Assembly: GCF_900111245.1 (NCBI RefSeq)
Contig: NZ_FOGO01000020.1
Span: 84,076 to 148,075, forward strand
Reading direction: 5' to 3'
DNA length: 64,000 bases
DNA from: Streptomyces qinglanensis
Lineage (GTDB): Bacteria; Actinomycetota; Actinomycetes; Streptomycetales; Streptomycetaceae
Below the pieces are notes generated by a model that saw only the letters and a list, made by a program, of their open reading frames with translations, had not been told where the DNA came from and did no database searches. The stretch's first letter is position 1, and each line of letters opens with the position of its first letter. The position numbers and the translations under genes are program-made. This document shows, piece after piece, positions 27,070 to 35,084 of this stretch.

Positions 27070-28392
27070 ATGACGGATCCAGCGAACCGAGCCGCCGAGA
27101 GAGGGCTACTCGATCGCATAGGGCTGCCGAAACCCCTGGTCCTCGGCTATGTCGGCGTACTGCTGTTCATGATCGGCGACGGCGTCGAGAGCGGCTTCAT
27201 CGCGCCCTACATGGCCGACCACGGCGCGGGCACCGACGTGAAGGCCGGCTACGTCATCACCGCGTACGGCGTCGCCGTGATGCTGGCCTCCTGGTTCTCC
27301 GGCGCGCTCTCCCAGGTGTGGGGCCCGCGCAAGGTGATGTGGGCGGGCCTGGGCATCTGGGCCGTCTTCGACGCGCTCTACCTGCTCTTCGCGCTCGGCA
27401 CCGAGAACTACCCGATGATGCTGGTCCTCTACGGCATCCGGGGCTTCGGCTATCCGCTCTTCGCCTTCGGCTTCCTGGTCTGGATCACCGGCAGCGCCCC
27501 CAAGGCCCGGCTGGGCACCGCCGTGGGCTGGTTCTACTTCGCCTTCACCGGCGGCCTGCCCACCCTCGGCTCCCTCTGGTCCAGCTTCACCATCCCCGCC
27601 GTCGGCGAGCTGGGCACCCTGTGGACCGCGCTCGGCCTCATCCTGCTCGGCGGCGCCATCGCCCTGGTCGGCGCCAAACGGCGGGAGGGCGGCGACCGGC
27701 TGGCCGACCCCGGCGTCACCACGGGCGAGTCCCTGTTCAACAGCGTCTCGATCATCTGGACCCACCCGCGCGTGCTGGTCGGCTGCCTGGTGCGGATCAT
27801 CAACACCGCGCCCGAGTTCGGCATGCTCGTCTACCTGCCGCGGATCTTCTCCGACGACGTCGGCTTCGGCACCGACAAGTGGCTCCAACTGCTGGCGATC
27901 ATCTACGGCACCAACATCTTCTTCAACCTGATCTTCGGCGCCGTCTCGGACAAGATCGGCTGGCGCACGACCATCGCCACCTTCGGCGCCCTGGGCTGCG
28001 CGATCAGCGTGACGGTGCTGTACTTCGTGCCGACCTGGCTCGGCCCCGACTACTACTGGGTCGCCGTGCTCGCCGGGATGTTCTACGGCGCCACGCTGGC
28101 GGGCTTCGTCCCCATCTCGGCGCTGATCCCCAACATGGCCCCCGACAACAAGGGCGGCGCCATGGCGCTCCTCAACCTCGGTGCGGGCGGCGCCGCCTTC
28201 GTGGGCCCGGCCGTCGCCTCGCTGTTCCTGCCGCTCGTCGGCGCCGGGGGCGTGACGATCGTCTTCCTCGCCCTCTACCTGGTCGCCATGGTGCTGACCT
28301 TCTTCCTGAAGATGCCGGAGGAGCAGAGCGGCCCGGGGGCCCCGGCTCCCACCGCCGCTCCGGACAAGAGCTCGGCCCCCACCCCCGCCTAG
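27070..28392 (+). CDS. MFS polyol permease (RbtT/DalT-like)
   Basis: 440-residue transporter with twelve predicted helices. The opening VLGYVGVLLFMIGDGVESGFIAPYMADHGA is characteristic of the polyol permease branch of the major facilitator superfamily (ribitol, arabitol carriers), and the loop GALSQVWGPRKVMWAG fits the MFS helix 2-3 signature. ATG with a good SD (GGAGG, 7-nt spacing). Expected to import the substrate of the adjacent kinase operon. Ends in a Pro/Ala-rich cytosolic tail, then a bidirectional terminator. Confidence 0.9.
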   Translation: MTDPANRAAERGLLDRIGLPKPLVLGYVGVLLFMIGDGVESGFIAPYMADHGAGTDVKAGYVITAYGVAVMLASWFSGALSQVWGPRKVMWAGLGIWAVFDALYLLFALGTENYPMMLVLYGIRGFGYPLFAFGFLVWITGSAPKARLGTAVGWFYFAFTGGLPTLGSLWSSFTIPAVGELGTLWTALGLILLGGAIALVGAKRREGGDRLADPGVTTGESLFNSVSIIWTHPRVLVGCLVRIINTAPEFGMLVYLPRIFSDDVGFGTDKWLQLLAIIYGTNIFFNLIFGAVSDKIGWRTTIATFGALGCAISVTVLYFVPTWLGPDYYWVAVLAGMFYGATLAGFVPISALIPNMAPDNKGGAMALLNLGAGGAAFVGPAVASLFLPLVGAGGVTIVFLALYLVAMVLTFFLKMPEEQSGPGAPAPTAAPDKSSAPTPA

Positions 28393-28432
28393 GGTCCGCC
28401 GCCCGGACGGCAGACCACGGATCCTCCGCTGC

Positions 28433-28478
28433 GGCCGCCGCCGCTGCCCCTCTCCGACGAGGGTCAGCGGCGGCGGCC
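28433..28478. terminator. Bidirectional terminator between permease and DUF3224 gene
   Basis: Perfect 14-bp stem (28433-28446 with 28465-28478); the loop itself can pair (CCCT/AGGG). Lies between the ends of two convergent genes. Confidence 0.8.
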
Positions 28479-28486
28479 GGCCGCGT

Positions 28487-28903
28487 TCAGTCCCCGGAGA
28501 GCCGGTATCTGAAAGCCACCTCCACCGCCTTCTCGCCCTCGCGGACCTCGTAGTCGCCGGTGCCGGTCAGGCCGGTCAGCGCCTCGGTACCCGAGCCCGG
28601 GACGACCTCGAAGGTGCAGCGGATGACGCCCTCGCGGTCGAAGGTGCCGCGCTGCTGGACGGCGAAGGAGCCCTCCTGCCCGTCGACCGTGCCGGTCAGC
28701 AACTCCGTACCGCAGAAGGAGCCGTGGCCCCCGGCCGTGTAGGTGAGCACGTACTGGCACGTGGTGCCCACTGCCTGGATGCCCCCGCTGTAGTCGTTGA
28801 CGACAGCGGCGTACGTGAGGCGGGGGCTGCGGTCGGCGTCGGTGACGTCCTTCTCGTCCCAGGAGGAGCCGGTGAAGACGGCGGTGGTGGTGCGCTCGGC
28901 CAT
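28487..28903 (-). CDS. DUF3224 domain protein
   Basis: 138-residue soluble beta-barrel-type protein (MAERTTTAVFTGSSWDEK ... DYSGGIQAVGTTCQYVLTYTAGGHGSFCGTELLTGTVDGQEGSFAVQQRGTFD), covering the whole DUF3224 domain, allene-oxide-cyclase-like fold. No enzymatic function known. It is divergent from a WYL-type regulator, with a 29-bp palindrome between them, so it is probably that regulator's target. Confidence 0.85.
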   Translation of the reverse strand: MAERTTTAVFTGSSWDEKDVTDADRSPRLTYAAVVNDYSGGIQAVGTTCQYVLTYTAGGHGSFCGTELLTGTVDGQEGSFAVQQRGTFDREGVIRCTFEVVPGSGTEALTGLTGTGDYEVREGEKAVEVAFRYRLSGD

Positions 28904-28954
28904 GAGGGGGCCTTTCGGTGGACGGTGGTGCTCGGTGTCCGGTCATCCTGGCGG

Positions 28955-28983
28955 CCGTACCTGACACCTTGTGTCAGGTACGG
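28955..28983. promoter_or_regulatory. 29-bp perfect inverted repeat between DUF3224 and WYL regulator
   Basis: Two 13-bp arms (28955-28967 and 28971-28983, core ACCTGACAC/GTGTCAGGT) around a CTT spacer, perfect over both arms. It lies 52 bp upstream of the DUF3224 start and about 27 bp upstream of the regulator start, an ideal operator position for both promoters. Confidence 0.8.
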
Positions 28984-29009
28984 GAAGCGACGGCGGGAGA
29001 ATGTGCCGC

Positions 29010-30161
29010 ATGCGCGCCGACCGGCTCCTCTCGCTGCTCCTCCTGCTGCAGAACCGCGGCCGGATGACGGCGCCCGAACTCGCCACCGAACTGGACGTCT
29101 CCGTCCGCACCGTCTACCGGGACATCGAGGCGCTCAGCGGCTCGGGCGTGCCCGTGCACGCCGACCGCGGCCCGGCGGGCGGCTTCCGCCTCATGGCCGG
29201 GTACCGCACCCGGCTCACCGGACTGACCGGCTCCGAGGCGGACTCCCTCTTCCTGTCCGGACTGCCGGGCCCGGTACGGGAACTGGGGCTCGGCGCCGTG
29301 CTGGCGACCGCACAGCTCAAGGTGCGCGCGGCGCTCCCCGCACCGCTCGCCGAGCACAGCCGGCTGGTCCAGGACCGGTTCCACCTGGACGCCCCGGCCT
29401 GGTTCCGGGACCCGGACCCGGTGCCGTTCCTGCCGACGGTCGCCCGCGCGGTGTGGGAGCAGCGGGTGCTGCGGGTGCGCTACCGGCGCTGGCGCGGCGA
29501 GGCGCGGCGAGCGCTGCGCCCGCTGGGCATCGTCCTCAAGGGCGGCATCTGGTACGCGGTGGCGGTGACCGCCGCATCGGACGGGGAGCGCGGGGACGCG
29601 GCCACCGCGGGCACGGAGGCAGCCACAGGGGCGGAACCCGCGGGCAGCCGCAGCCCGGCCGGGGGCACCGCGGACGGCGGCGGTACGCCCGCGGGAGACG
29701 TACGCACGGCTCCGACTCGTCCCGACTCACCTCCCCGCGGCGGTACGCCCGCAGGGGAGGTGCGCACCTACCGGATCTCCCGGCTGCTGGAGGCCGCTCT
29801 CGGCGACGAGGTCTTCGAGCGGCCCGCGGGCTTCGACCTGGCCGCCGTCTGGGAGGCGTCGGCGCGGCGGCTGGAGGAACTGCTCCGCCGGGAAACCGCC
29901 CGGGTCCGGCTCTCCCCCGCCGGTCTGCGGCTGCTCCCCGCGAAGTTCGGCGCACCCGGTGAGCGTGCGCGGGAACAGGCGGGGCCACCCGACGCGGACG
30001 GATGGACGGAGGTCGAGCTGGCTGTGGAGTCGCAGCCGGTCGCCGTCTCCGATCTGCTCGGACTGGGCGCCGAGGCGGAGGTGGTGGGGCCGCCCGCGCT
30101 GCGCGCCGCCATGGTCGACGCCGTCCAGGCGCTCGCGGCCCGCTACCCGTCCGGGGCCTGA
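29010..30161 (+). CDS. YafY-type HTH/WYL-domain transcriptional regulator
   Basis: About 383 residues. N-terminal winged HTH (RADRLLSLLLLLQNRGRMTAPELATELDVSVRTVYRDIEALSGSGVPVHADRGPAGGFRLM) and a WYL sensor domain (LRVRYRRWRGEARRALRPLGIVLKGGIWYAVAV, then YRISRLLEAALGDEVFERPAGFDLAAVWEAS) ending in a WCX region. The WYL domain is interrupted by about 65 residues of Ala/Gly/Thr-rich sequence containing a duplicated GGTPAGxVRT unit. The second ATG (29010) is chosen because GGGAGA is then well spaced; ATG 29001 is possible. Likely regulates the divergent DUF3224 gene. Confidence 0.88.
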   Translation: MRADRLLSLLLLLQNRGRMTAPELATELDVSVRTVYRDIEALSGSGVPVHADRGPAGGFRLMAGYRTRLTGLTGSEADSLFLSGLPGPVRELGLGAVLATAQLKVRAALPAPLAEHSRLVQDRFHLDAPAWFRDPDPVPFLPTVARAVWEQRVLRVRYRRWRGEARRALRPLGIVLKGGIWYAVAVTAASDGERGDAATAGTEAATGAEPAGSRSPAGGTADGGGTPAGDVRTAPTRPDSPPRGGTPAGEVRTYRISRLLEAALGDEVFERPAGFDLAAVWEASARRLEELLRRETARVRLSPAGLRLLPAKFGAPGERAREQAGPPDADGWTEVELAVESQPVAVSDLLGLGAEAEVVGPPALRAAMVDAVQALAARYPSGA

Positions 30162-30189
30162 CGGCCGGTCGGGCTCTCCGCGGCCTCGT

Positions 30190-30897
<708 letters not shown>

Positions 30898-30919
30898 GGG
30901 GCCAGCTTAACCGAGAATT

Positions 30920-30980
30920 CCAACCAAATGGTTGGACACCGGGGACCCGGGATGCCAAACTCCAACCAAGCAGTTGGAGT
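30920..30980. promoter_or_regulatory. Two copies of a TetR operator (CCAACCAA-type)
   Basis: 30920-30935 reads CCAAC-CAAATG-GTTGG and 30959-30980 carries CCAAC-CAAGCA-GTTGG with arms extended to 8 bp (ACTCCAAC/GTTGGAGT). Both share CCAACCAA-N3-GTTGG, 42 bp apart centre to centre, one next to each divergent gene. Confidence 0.8.
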
Positions 30981-31041
30981 TTTCGGGTCCACCCGGCTCC
31001 CGTCGTTCTGCTCCAGCCATCCCTCGCGTCCCGGAGGAAGC

Positions 31042-31302
31042 ATGTCCACCACTCCCCCGCCCGCATCCGCTCCGTCCGCGCACCGCCGCGCACTGATCAC
31101 CTGGCTCGCCGTCTACCCGACCATCACCGTCGCCCTCGGGGTGCTCGGCCCGCCCACCGCGAACCTGCCGCTCCCGGTGCGGACGCTGATCCTCACGCTG
31201 ATCGTCGTGCCGGTCTCCGCTTACGCCCTGATACCGGCACTGCTCAGGATGAACGCGCGGCTGGGCAGTACCGCGGCCCCCTCGCCCGCACCGCGGCGAT
31301 GA
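31042..31302 (+). CDS. Small two-TM membrane protein
   Basis: 86 residues with two hydrophobic helices (ALITWLAVYPTITVALGVL and TLILTLIVVPVSAYALIPALL) separated by GPPTANLPLPVR, and an Ala/Pro tail. ATG with strong SD (GGAGGAAG). No family function known. Divergent from the TetR gene and preceded by its operator, so likely the regulator's main target, perhaps in membrane stress or drug response. Confidence 0.75.
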   Translation: MSTTPPPASAPSAHRRALITWLAVYPTITVALGVLGPPTANLPLPVRTLILTLIVVPVSAYALIPALLRMNARLGSTAAPSPAPRR

Positions 31303-31303
31303 C

Positions 31304-31347
31304 CTGTTGCGCCTGTTGACTGACGCATCAGTCAGCAGGCGCAACAG
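31304..31347. promoter_or_regulatory. Long inverted repeat downstream of small TM gene / upstream of XRE-TetR gene
   Basis: 20-bp arms (31304-31323 and 31328-31347) with a single mismatch and a CGCA loop. Begins 2 bp after the small gene's stop, so it can serve as its terminator hairpin; the inner TGACTGA-CGCA-TCAGTCA part also looks like a TetR-family operator for the following regulator. No T tract follows. Confidence 0.7.
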
Positions 31348-31390
31348 CCAGATATATCGGGCTGAAACCGATCAGAAGGCACACCGCTCA

Positions 31391-31419
31391 TTGCGGTTAT
31401 CTCAACACTCTCGTACGGT
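31391..31419 (+). promoter_or_regulatory. Predicted leaderless promoter of the XRE-TetR gene
   Basis: TTGCGG, 17-bp spacer, TACGGT; the ATG at 31427 is 7 bp past the -10, where transcription would start. No SD precedes this ATG, consistent with a leaderless mRNA. Confidence 0.6.
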
Positions 31420-31426
31420 GGCCCGC

Positions 31427-32356
31427 ATGCCGAACACAGCGGGCGACCGGATCCAGGACGGCGCGGGCGAGATCGCCGAGCGCGTCCGCGAGGTCGTCGA
31501 AGCCACCGGATGCAGCCAGCGGGAGTTCGCCCGGCGCATCGTGATGGACCCCTCGAAACTCTCCCGCTCGCTCAGCGGCTCGCGCCGCTTCACCGTGGCC
31601 GAGCTGGCCCGGATCGCCGACGCGGGCCGGGTCGACGCCGGCTGGCTGCTGGGCTCCGGCAGCACCGAGGACACCGCGCCCGACACGCCGAAGACCCCGA
31701 GCACCGCACCGGCCCCCGGCGGCGGGACCCGGACGACCGCGGTCCCCGCCGCCGGACGTCCGCTGCAGATCGTGCGGGAGACGGTGCGGCTGATCGCGGA
31801 ACACGGCTTCCACGCCGTACGGGTGGCCGACATCGCCGCCGCCTGCGACACCAGCACCGCCGCGATCCACTACCACTTCCCCGGCCGCGCCGAACTGCTG
31901 GAGGCGGCGGTGCGCTGGTGCATGGACGAGGACACCGCCAGCCGCGCGGCCCGGATCTCCGAGACCGGGGCCACCGAGGACGCCGCGGCCGAACTGGCCG
32001 AACTCCTCGCCCTGCAGACCCCGCGGACTGAACAGCAGCGGCGGCAGTGGCTGGTGTGGCTCGACCTGTGGGCCGAGGCAGCGCGCTCGACCGCCATCGG
32101 ACGACTGCACGTCGAGTACTACCGGCAGTGGCGCACCACCGTCGCCGACGTCGTACGGCGCGGCATCGCACAGGGCGTCTTCCGCACCGTCGACCCCGAG
32201 TCCAGCGCGCTGCGGCTCACCGCCCTCGTCGACGGACTGGCCTCGCAGGTGCTGGCCAGCGCCGCCGGCGCCGAGGACGGGACCGGCCCCGACGACATGC
32301 ACGCGGCGCTGCTGGCGTACGTGCGCACCGAACTGCTCGCCCCGGCCGCCGGCTGA
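31427..32356 (+). CDS. Dual-DNA-binding-domain regulator (XRE HTH + TetR)
   Basis: 309 residues combining two DNA-binding modules. Residues about 15-75 form an XRE/Cro-type HTH (EIAERVREVVEATGCSQREFARRIVMDPSKLSRSLSGSRRFTVAELARIADAG). After a Thr/Pro/Gly linker, residues about 110 onward form a full TetR repressor (RPLQIVRETVRLIAEHGFHAVRVADIAAACDTSTAAIHYHFPGRAELLEAAV plus ligand domain with RQWLVWLDLWAEAARS and LTALVDGLASQVL). It lies 56 bp before the carnitine-degradation genes and probably controls them. Start by ATG without SD, under a predicted leaderless promoter. Confidence 0.88.
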   Translation: MPNTAGDRIQDGAGEIAERVREVVEATGCSQREFARRIVMDPSKLSRSLSGSRRFTVAELARIADAGRVDAGWLLGSGSTEDTAPDTPKTPSTAPAPGGGTRTTAVPAAGRPLQIVRETVRLIAEHGFHAVRVADIAAACDTSTAAIHYHFPGRAELLEAAVRWCMDEDTASRAARISETGATEDAAAELAELLALQTPRTEQQRRQWLVWLDLWAEAARSTAIGRLHVEYYRQWRTTVADVVRRGIAQGVFRTVDPESSALRLTALVDGLASQVLASAAGAEDGTGPDDMHAALLAYVRTELLAPAAG

Positions 32357-32412
32357 CCGGCGCCCGTCCCGGCCGACACCTGACCACCGACCGACCCCCC
32401 GGAGGTAGCACC

Positions 32413-33309
32413 ATGTCCGTCACCGAGAACGTCATCATCACCGCCGCCCTCACCGGCGCCGGTGACACCGTCGGGCGCAGCCCGCACGTCCCCGTCACCC
32501 CCGAGCAGATAGCCGCCTCGGCGGTCGAGGCCGCCGGAGCCGGCGCCGCTGTCGTGCACATCCACGTCCGCGACCCGGAGACCGGCGCGCCCTCGCGGGA
32601 CCGGACGCTGTACCGCGAGGTCCTGGAGCGGATCAAGGAGACCGGCACCGACGTCGTCATCAACCTGACCGCCGGCATGGGCGGCGACCTGGTGCTCGAC
32701 GCCGACCAGCCGCTGGAGAAGGGCGCGCTGGACGGTACGGACCTGGTCGGCGGCCTGGACCGGCTGCCGCACGTGGAGGACCTGCTGCCGGACATCTGCA
32801 CCCTGGACTGCGGGTCGCTCAACTTCGGCGACCAGCTCTACATCTCCACCACGGAGATGCTGCGCAAGGGCGCACGCCGGATCCAGGAGCTGGGGGTCAA
32901 GCCGGAGCTGGAGATCTTCGACACCGGGCAGCTCTGGTTCGCCAAGCAGCTCCTGGAGGAGGGACTGCTGGACCAGCCGACCCTCTTCCAACTGTGCATG
33001 GGCATCCCGTGGGGCGCACCGGCCGACCCGGGCGTGCTGCAGTCGATGGTCAATTTCCTGCCGCCGAACGCGCAGTGGGCCTCGTTCGCACTGGGCCGGA
33101 TGCAGATGCCGTGGGTCGCGCAGTCGATCCTGCTCGGCGGGAACGTGCGGGTCGGCCTGGAGGACAACCTGTACCTCAGCCGCGGGGTCAAGGCGACCAA
33201 CGGGCAGCTCGTGGAGCGTGCCGTGCAGATCACCGAGTCGCTCGGCGCCACGGTCGCCTCCCCCGACGAGGCCCGGGCCCGGCTGGGGCTCAAGCCCCGC
33301 ACCGCCTGA
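32413..33309 (+). CDS. cdhC: BKACE-family beta-keto acid cleavage enzyme, likely dehydrocarnitine cleavage
   Basis: 298-residue TIM-barrel enzyme of the 3-keto-5-aminohexanoate cleavage (DUF849) family, which condenses a beta-keto acid with acetyl-CoA and splits it. Metal ligands are in VVHIHVRDPETG (H-x-H); also INLTAGMGGDLV, DICTLDCGSLNFGD, LEIFDTGQLWFAK and GGNVRVGLEDNLYLSRGVKATNG. Followed by an L-carnitine dehydrogenase-like gene and a thioesterase in the same order as Pseudomonas cdhC-cdhA-cdhB, so the likely reaction is dehydrocarnitine + acetyl-CoA to betainyl-CoA + acetoacetate. ATG with SD GGAGG. Confidence 0.85.
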   Translation: MSVTENVIITAALTGAGDTVGRSPHVPVTPEQIAASAVEAAGAGAAVVHIHVRDPETGAPSRDRTLYREVLERIKETGTDVVINLTAGMGGDLVLDADQPLEKGALDGTDLVGGLDRLPHVEDLLPDICTLDCGSLNFGDQLYISTTEMLRKGARRIQELGVKPELEIFDTGQLWFAKQLLEEGLLDQPTLFQLCMGIPWGAPADPGVLQSMVNFLPPNAQWASFALGRMQMPWVAQSILLGGNVRVGLEDNLYLSRGVKATNGQLVERAVQITESLGATVASPDEARARLGLKPRTA

Positions 33310-33436
33310 GCGGCCACCGCACCGCCCCCGCCCGCCCCGCAGTACGGAGCGGGGGCGCCCCCTCCCTCCCGCACCGGCGGGCCCTCCCCGACCGCGGGCC
33401 GCGCCGTATCCCCTCCCCACCCCGAGGAGCACCCTG

Positions 33437-34393
33437 ATGAACACCCCTCCGAGCGATGTGTCCCGTGTGACGTGCGTCGGCGCCGGCGTCATAGGCGGCG
33501 GCTGGGTCGCGCACTTCCTCGCGCGCGGCTACGACGTGACCGCCTGGGACCCCGCACCCGATGCACCCGAGAAGCTGCGTCGCCTGGTGGACGCCGCCTG
33601 GCCCTCGCTCACCCGGCTGGGGCTCGCCGAGGGCGCCTCACCGGACCGGCTCCGGTTCGCCGCCACCCTCGAAGAGGCGTGCGCCGAGGCGCAGTTCGTG
33701 CAGGAGAGCGCGCCGGAGAAGCTGGAACTCAAGCGCGGCCTGCTGGCCGAGCTGGACGCGGCGACGCCCGAGGGCGTCGTCATCGCCTCCTCCACGTCCG
33801 GCTACCCGATGACCGACATGCAGACCGAGGCCGCGCACCCGGAGCGGCTGCTGGTGGGCCACCCGTTCAACCCGCCGTATCTGATCCCGCTGGTCGAGGT
33901 GGTCGGCGGCGAGCGCACCGACCGGTCGGCCGTCGAGTGGGCGTCGCGGTTCTACGAGGCGGCCGGCAAGTCGGTGATCACGATGGAGCGGGAGCTGCCC
34001 GGTTTCATCGCCAACCGGCTGCAGGAGGCGCTGTGGCGGGAGGCGCTGCACATGGTCGCCAACGGCGAGGCGACGGTGCAGGAGATCGACGACTCGATCA
34101 CCGAGGGTCCCGGGCTGCGCTGGGCGTTCATGGGGCCCTGCCTGACGTTCGCGCTGGCGGGCGGCGAAGGGGGCATGGGCCATATGCTCGACCACTTCGG
34201 GCCGTCCCTGAAGTCGCCGTGGACCCGGCTGGAGGCGCCCGAACTGGACCGGGCGCTGCGGGACGCGATGGTGGCCGGTTGCGAGGAGGCCGCCGCCGGG
34301 CGCAGCATCGCCGACCTGGTCGCCGAACGGGACCGGGGCGTCATCGACGTGCTGCGGGCCACCGGCCGGCTCCCCGGCGAGGCGTCCGCATGA
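33437..34393 (+). CDS. cdhA: 3-hydroxyacyl-CoA dehydrogenase family, likely L-carnitine 3-dehydrogenase
   Basis: 318-residue NAD-dependent dehydrogenase. Rossmann motif VTCVGAGVIGGGWVAHFLARGYDVTAWDP at residues about 10-38; catalytic region ASSTSGYPMTDMQTEAAHPERLLVGHPFNPPYLIPLVEVVGG with the His of GHPFNPP; ELPGFIANRLQEALWREALHMV and GPGLRWAFMGPCLTFALAGGEGGMGHMLDHFGPSL further on. These segments match L-carnitine dehydrogenases rather than fatty-acid HADs. Product would be 3-dehydrocarnitine, the substrate of the upstream BKACE. Its stop overlaps the thioesterase start (ATGA). SD GAGGAG. Confidence 0.85.
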   Translation: MNTPPSDVSRVTCVGAGVIGGGWVAHFLARGYDVTAWDPAPDAPEKLRRLVDAAWPSLTRLGLAEGASPDRLRFAATLEEACAEAQFVQESAPEKLELKRGLLAELDAATPEGVVIASSTSGYPMTDMQTEAAHPERLLVGHPFNPPYLIPLVEVVGGERTDRSAVEWASRFYEAAGKSVITMERELPGFIANRLQEALWREALHMVANGEATVQEIDDSITEGPGLRWAFMGPCLTFALAGGEGGMGHMLDHFGPSLKSPWTRLEAPELDRALRDAMVAGCEEAAAGRSIADLVAERDRGVIDVLRATGRLPGEASA

Positions 34394-34842
34394 CCCGGCT
34401 CCCGCTCTTCGAGCAGACCGTGCGCCCCGAGTGGATCGACTACAACGGTCATATGAGCGAGGCGTTCTATGTCCTGGTCTTCGGCCACGCCACCGACGCG
34501 ATGATGGACGAGGTCGGTCTGGGGCCGGCCTACCGGGAGGACACCGGCTGCTCCCTGTACACCGTCGAGGCGCATGTCCGGTACCTGGACGAGGTCGCGG
34601 AGGGCGCCCCGCTGACGGTGCGTACCCGCGTCCTCGGTGCCGCCGGGAAGAAGCTGCGCTTCGCGCACGAGATGTCCGTCGGGGAGCGCCCGGTCGCCAC
34701 GAGCGAGCTGTTCGCGCTGCACGTGGGCGCCGAGGGCAGCACGCCCTTCCCGGAGGCGGTCCGCGCACGTCTGGAGGCGCTCGTCGAGGAGCCCCCGGAG
34801 TGGGCGGGGCGCGCCGTCGCTCCGGTCGGCCGCGCCGGGTGA
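34390..34842 (+). CDS. cdhB: Hot-dog thioesterase, likely betainyl-CoA thioesterase
   Basis: 150-residue acyl-CoA thioesterase of the 4-hydroxybenzoyl-CoA thioesterase type: VRPEWIDYNGHMSEAFYVLVFGHATDAMMDEVGLG carries the active-site D-x-N-G-H-M motif, followed by TVEAHVRYLDEVAEGAPLTVRTRVLG and KKLRFAHEM. Translationally coupled to the dehydrogenase. In carnitine degradation this step releases glycine betaine from betainyl-CoA; the assignment rests on gene context. Confidence 0.82.
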   Translation: MTRLPLFEQTVRPEWIDYNGHMSEAFYVLVFGHATDAMMDEVGLGPAYREDTGCSLYTVEAHVRYLDEVAEGAPLTVRTRVLGAAGKKLRFAHEMSVGERPVATSELFALHVGAEGSTPFPEAVRARLEALVEEPPEWAGRAVAPVGRAG

Positions 34843-34989
34843 TGTTGACGATCCGGGGAGCGAATCCCACAATGAGCGGCATGGTCGCGCACTCCACTTC
34901 CCCGCTCGGACGCCACGGCGTCCCGTGGCGGCGCGGGTGCGAGCGATCCGGTCTCTAGGTGTGACCCCGGCTCCCGGAGGGAGCGACGG

Positions 34990-35040
34990 CGGCCGCGCGT
35001 CCGCGCGGCCGGGTACGACGGCCGCGTGCGGACGCGGCCG
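34990..35040. repeat. Two adjacent GC hairpins before the dioxygenase gene
   Basis: 34990-35011 (10-bp arms, 2-nt loop as written) and 35019-35040 (9-bp arms with GCGG loop) share the GGCCGCG motif, so look like a duplicated hairpin. Likely terminator of the cdh genes within the 242-bp gap that otherwise holds no convincing gene. Confidence 0.65.
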
Positions 35041-35084
35041 GTACGTCCACCACGCGTTCGACCGGATCCGCTGGAGGATCGATC

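Noticed and set aside
34872..34958. 28-codon frame MSGMVAHSTSPLGRHG... between cdhB and the dioxygenase
   Set aside because: No SD, no run of regulatory codons and no similarity to the HVDLCR leader type; likely chance.
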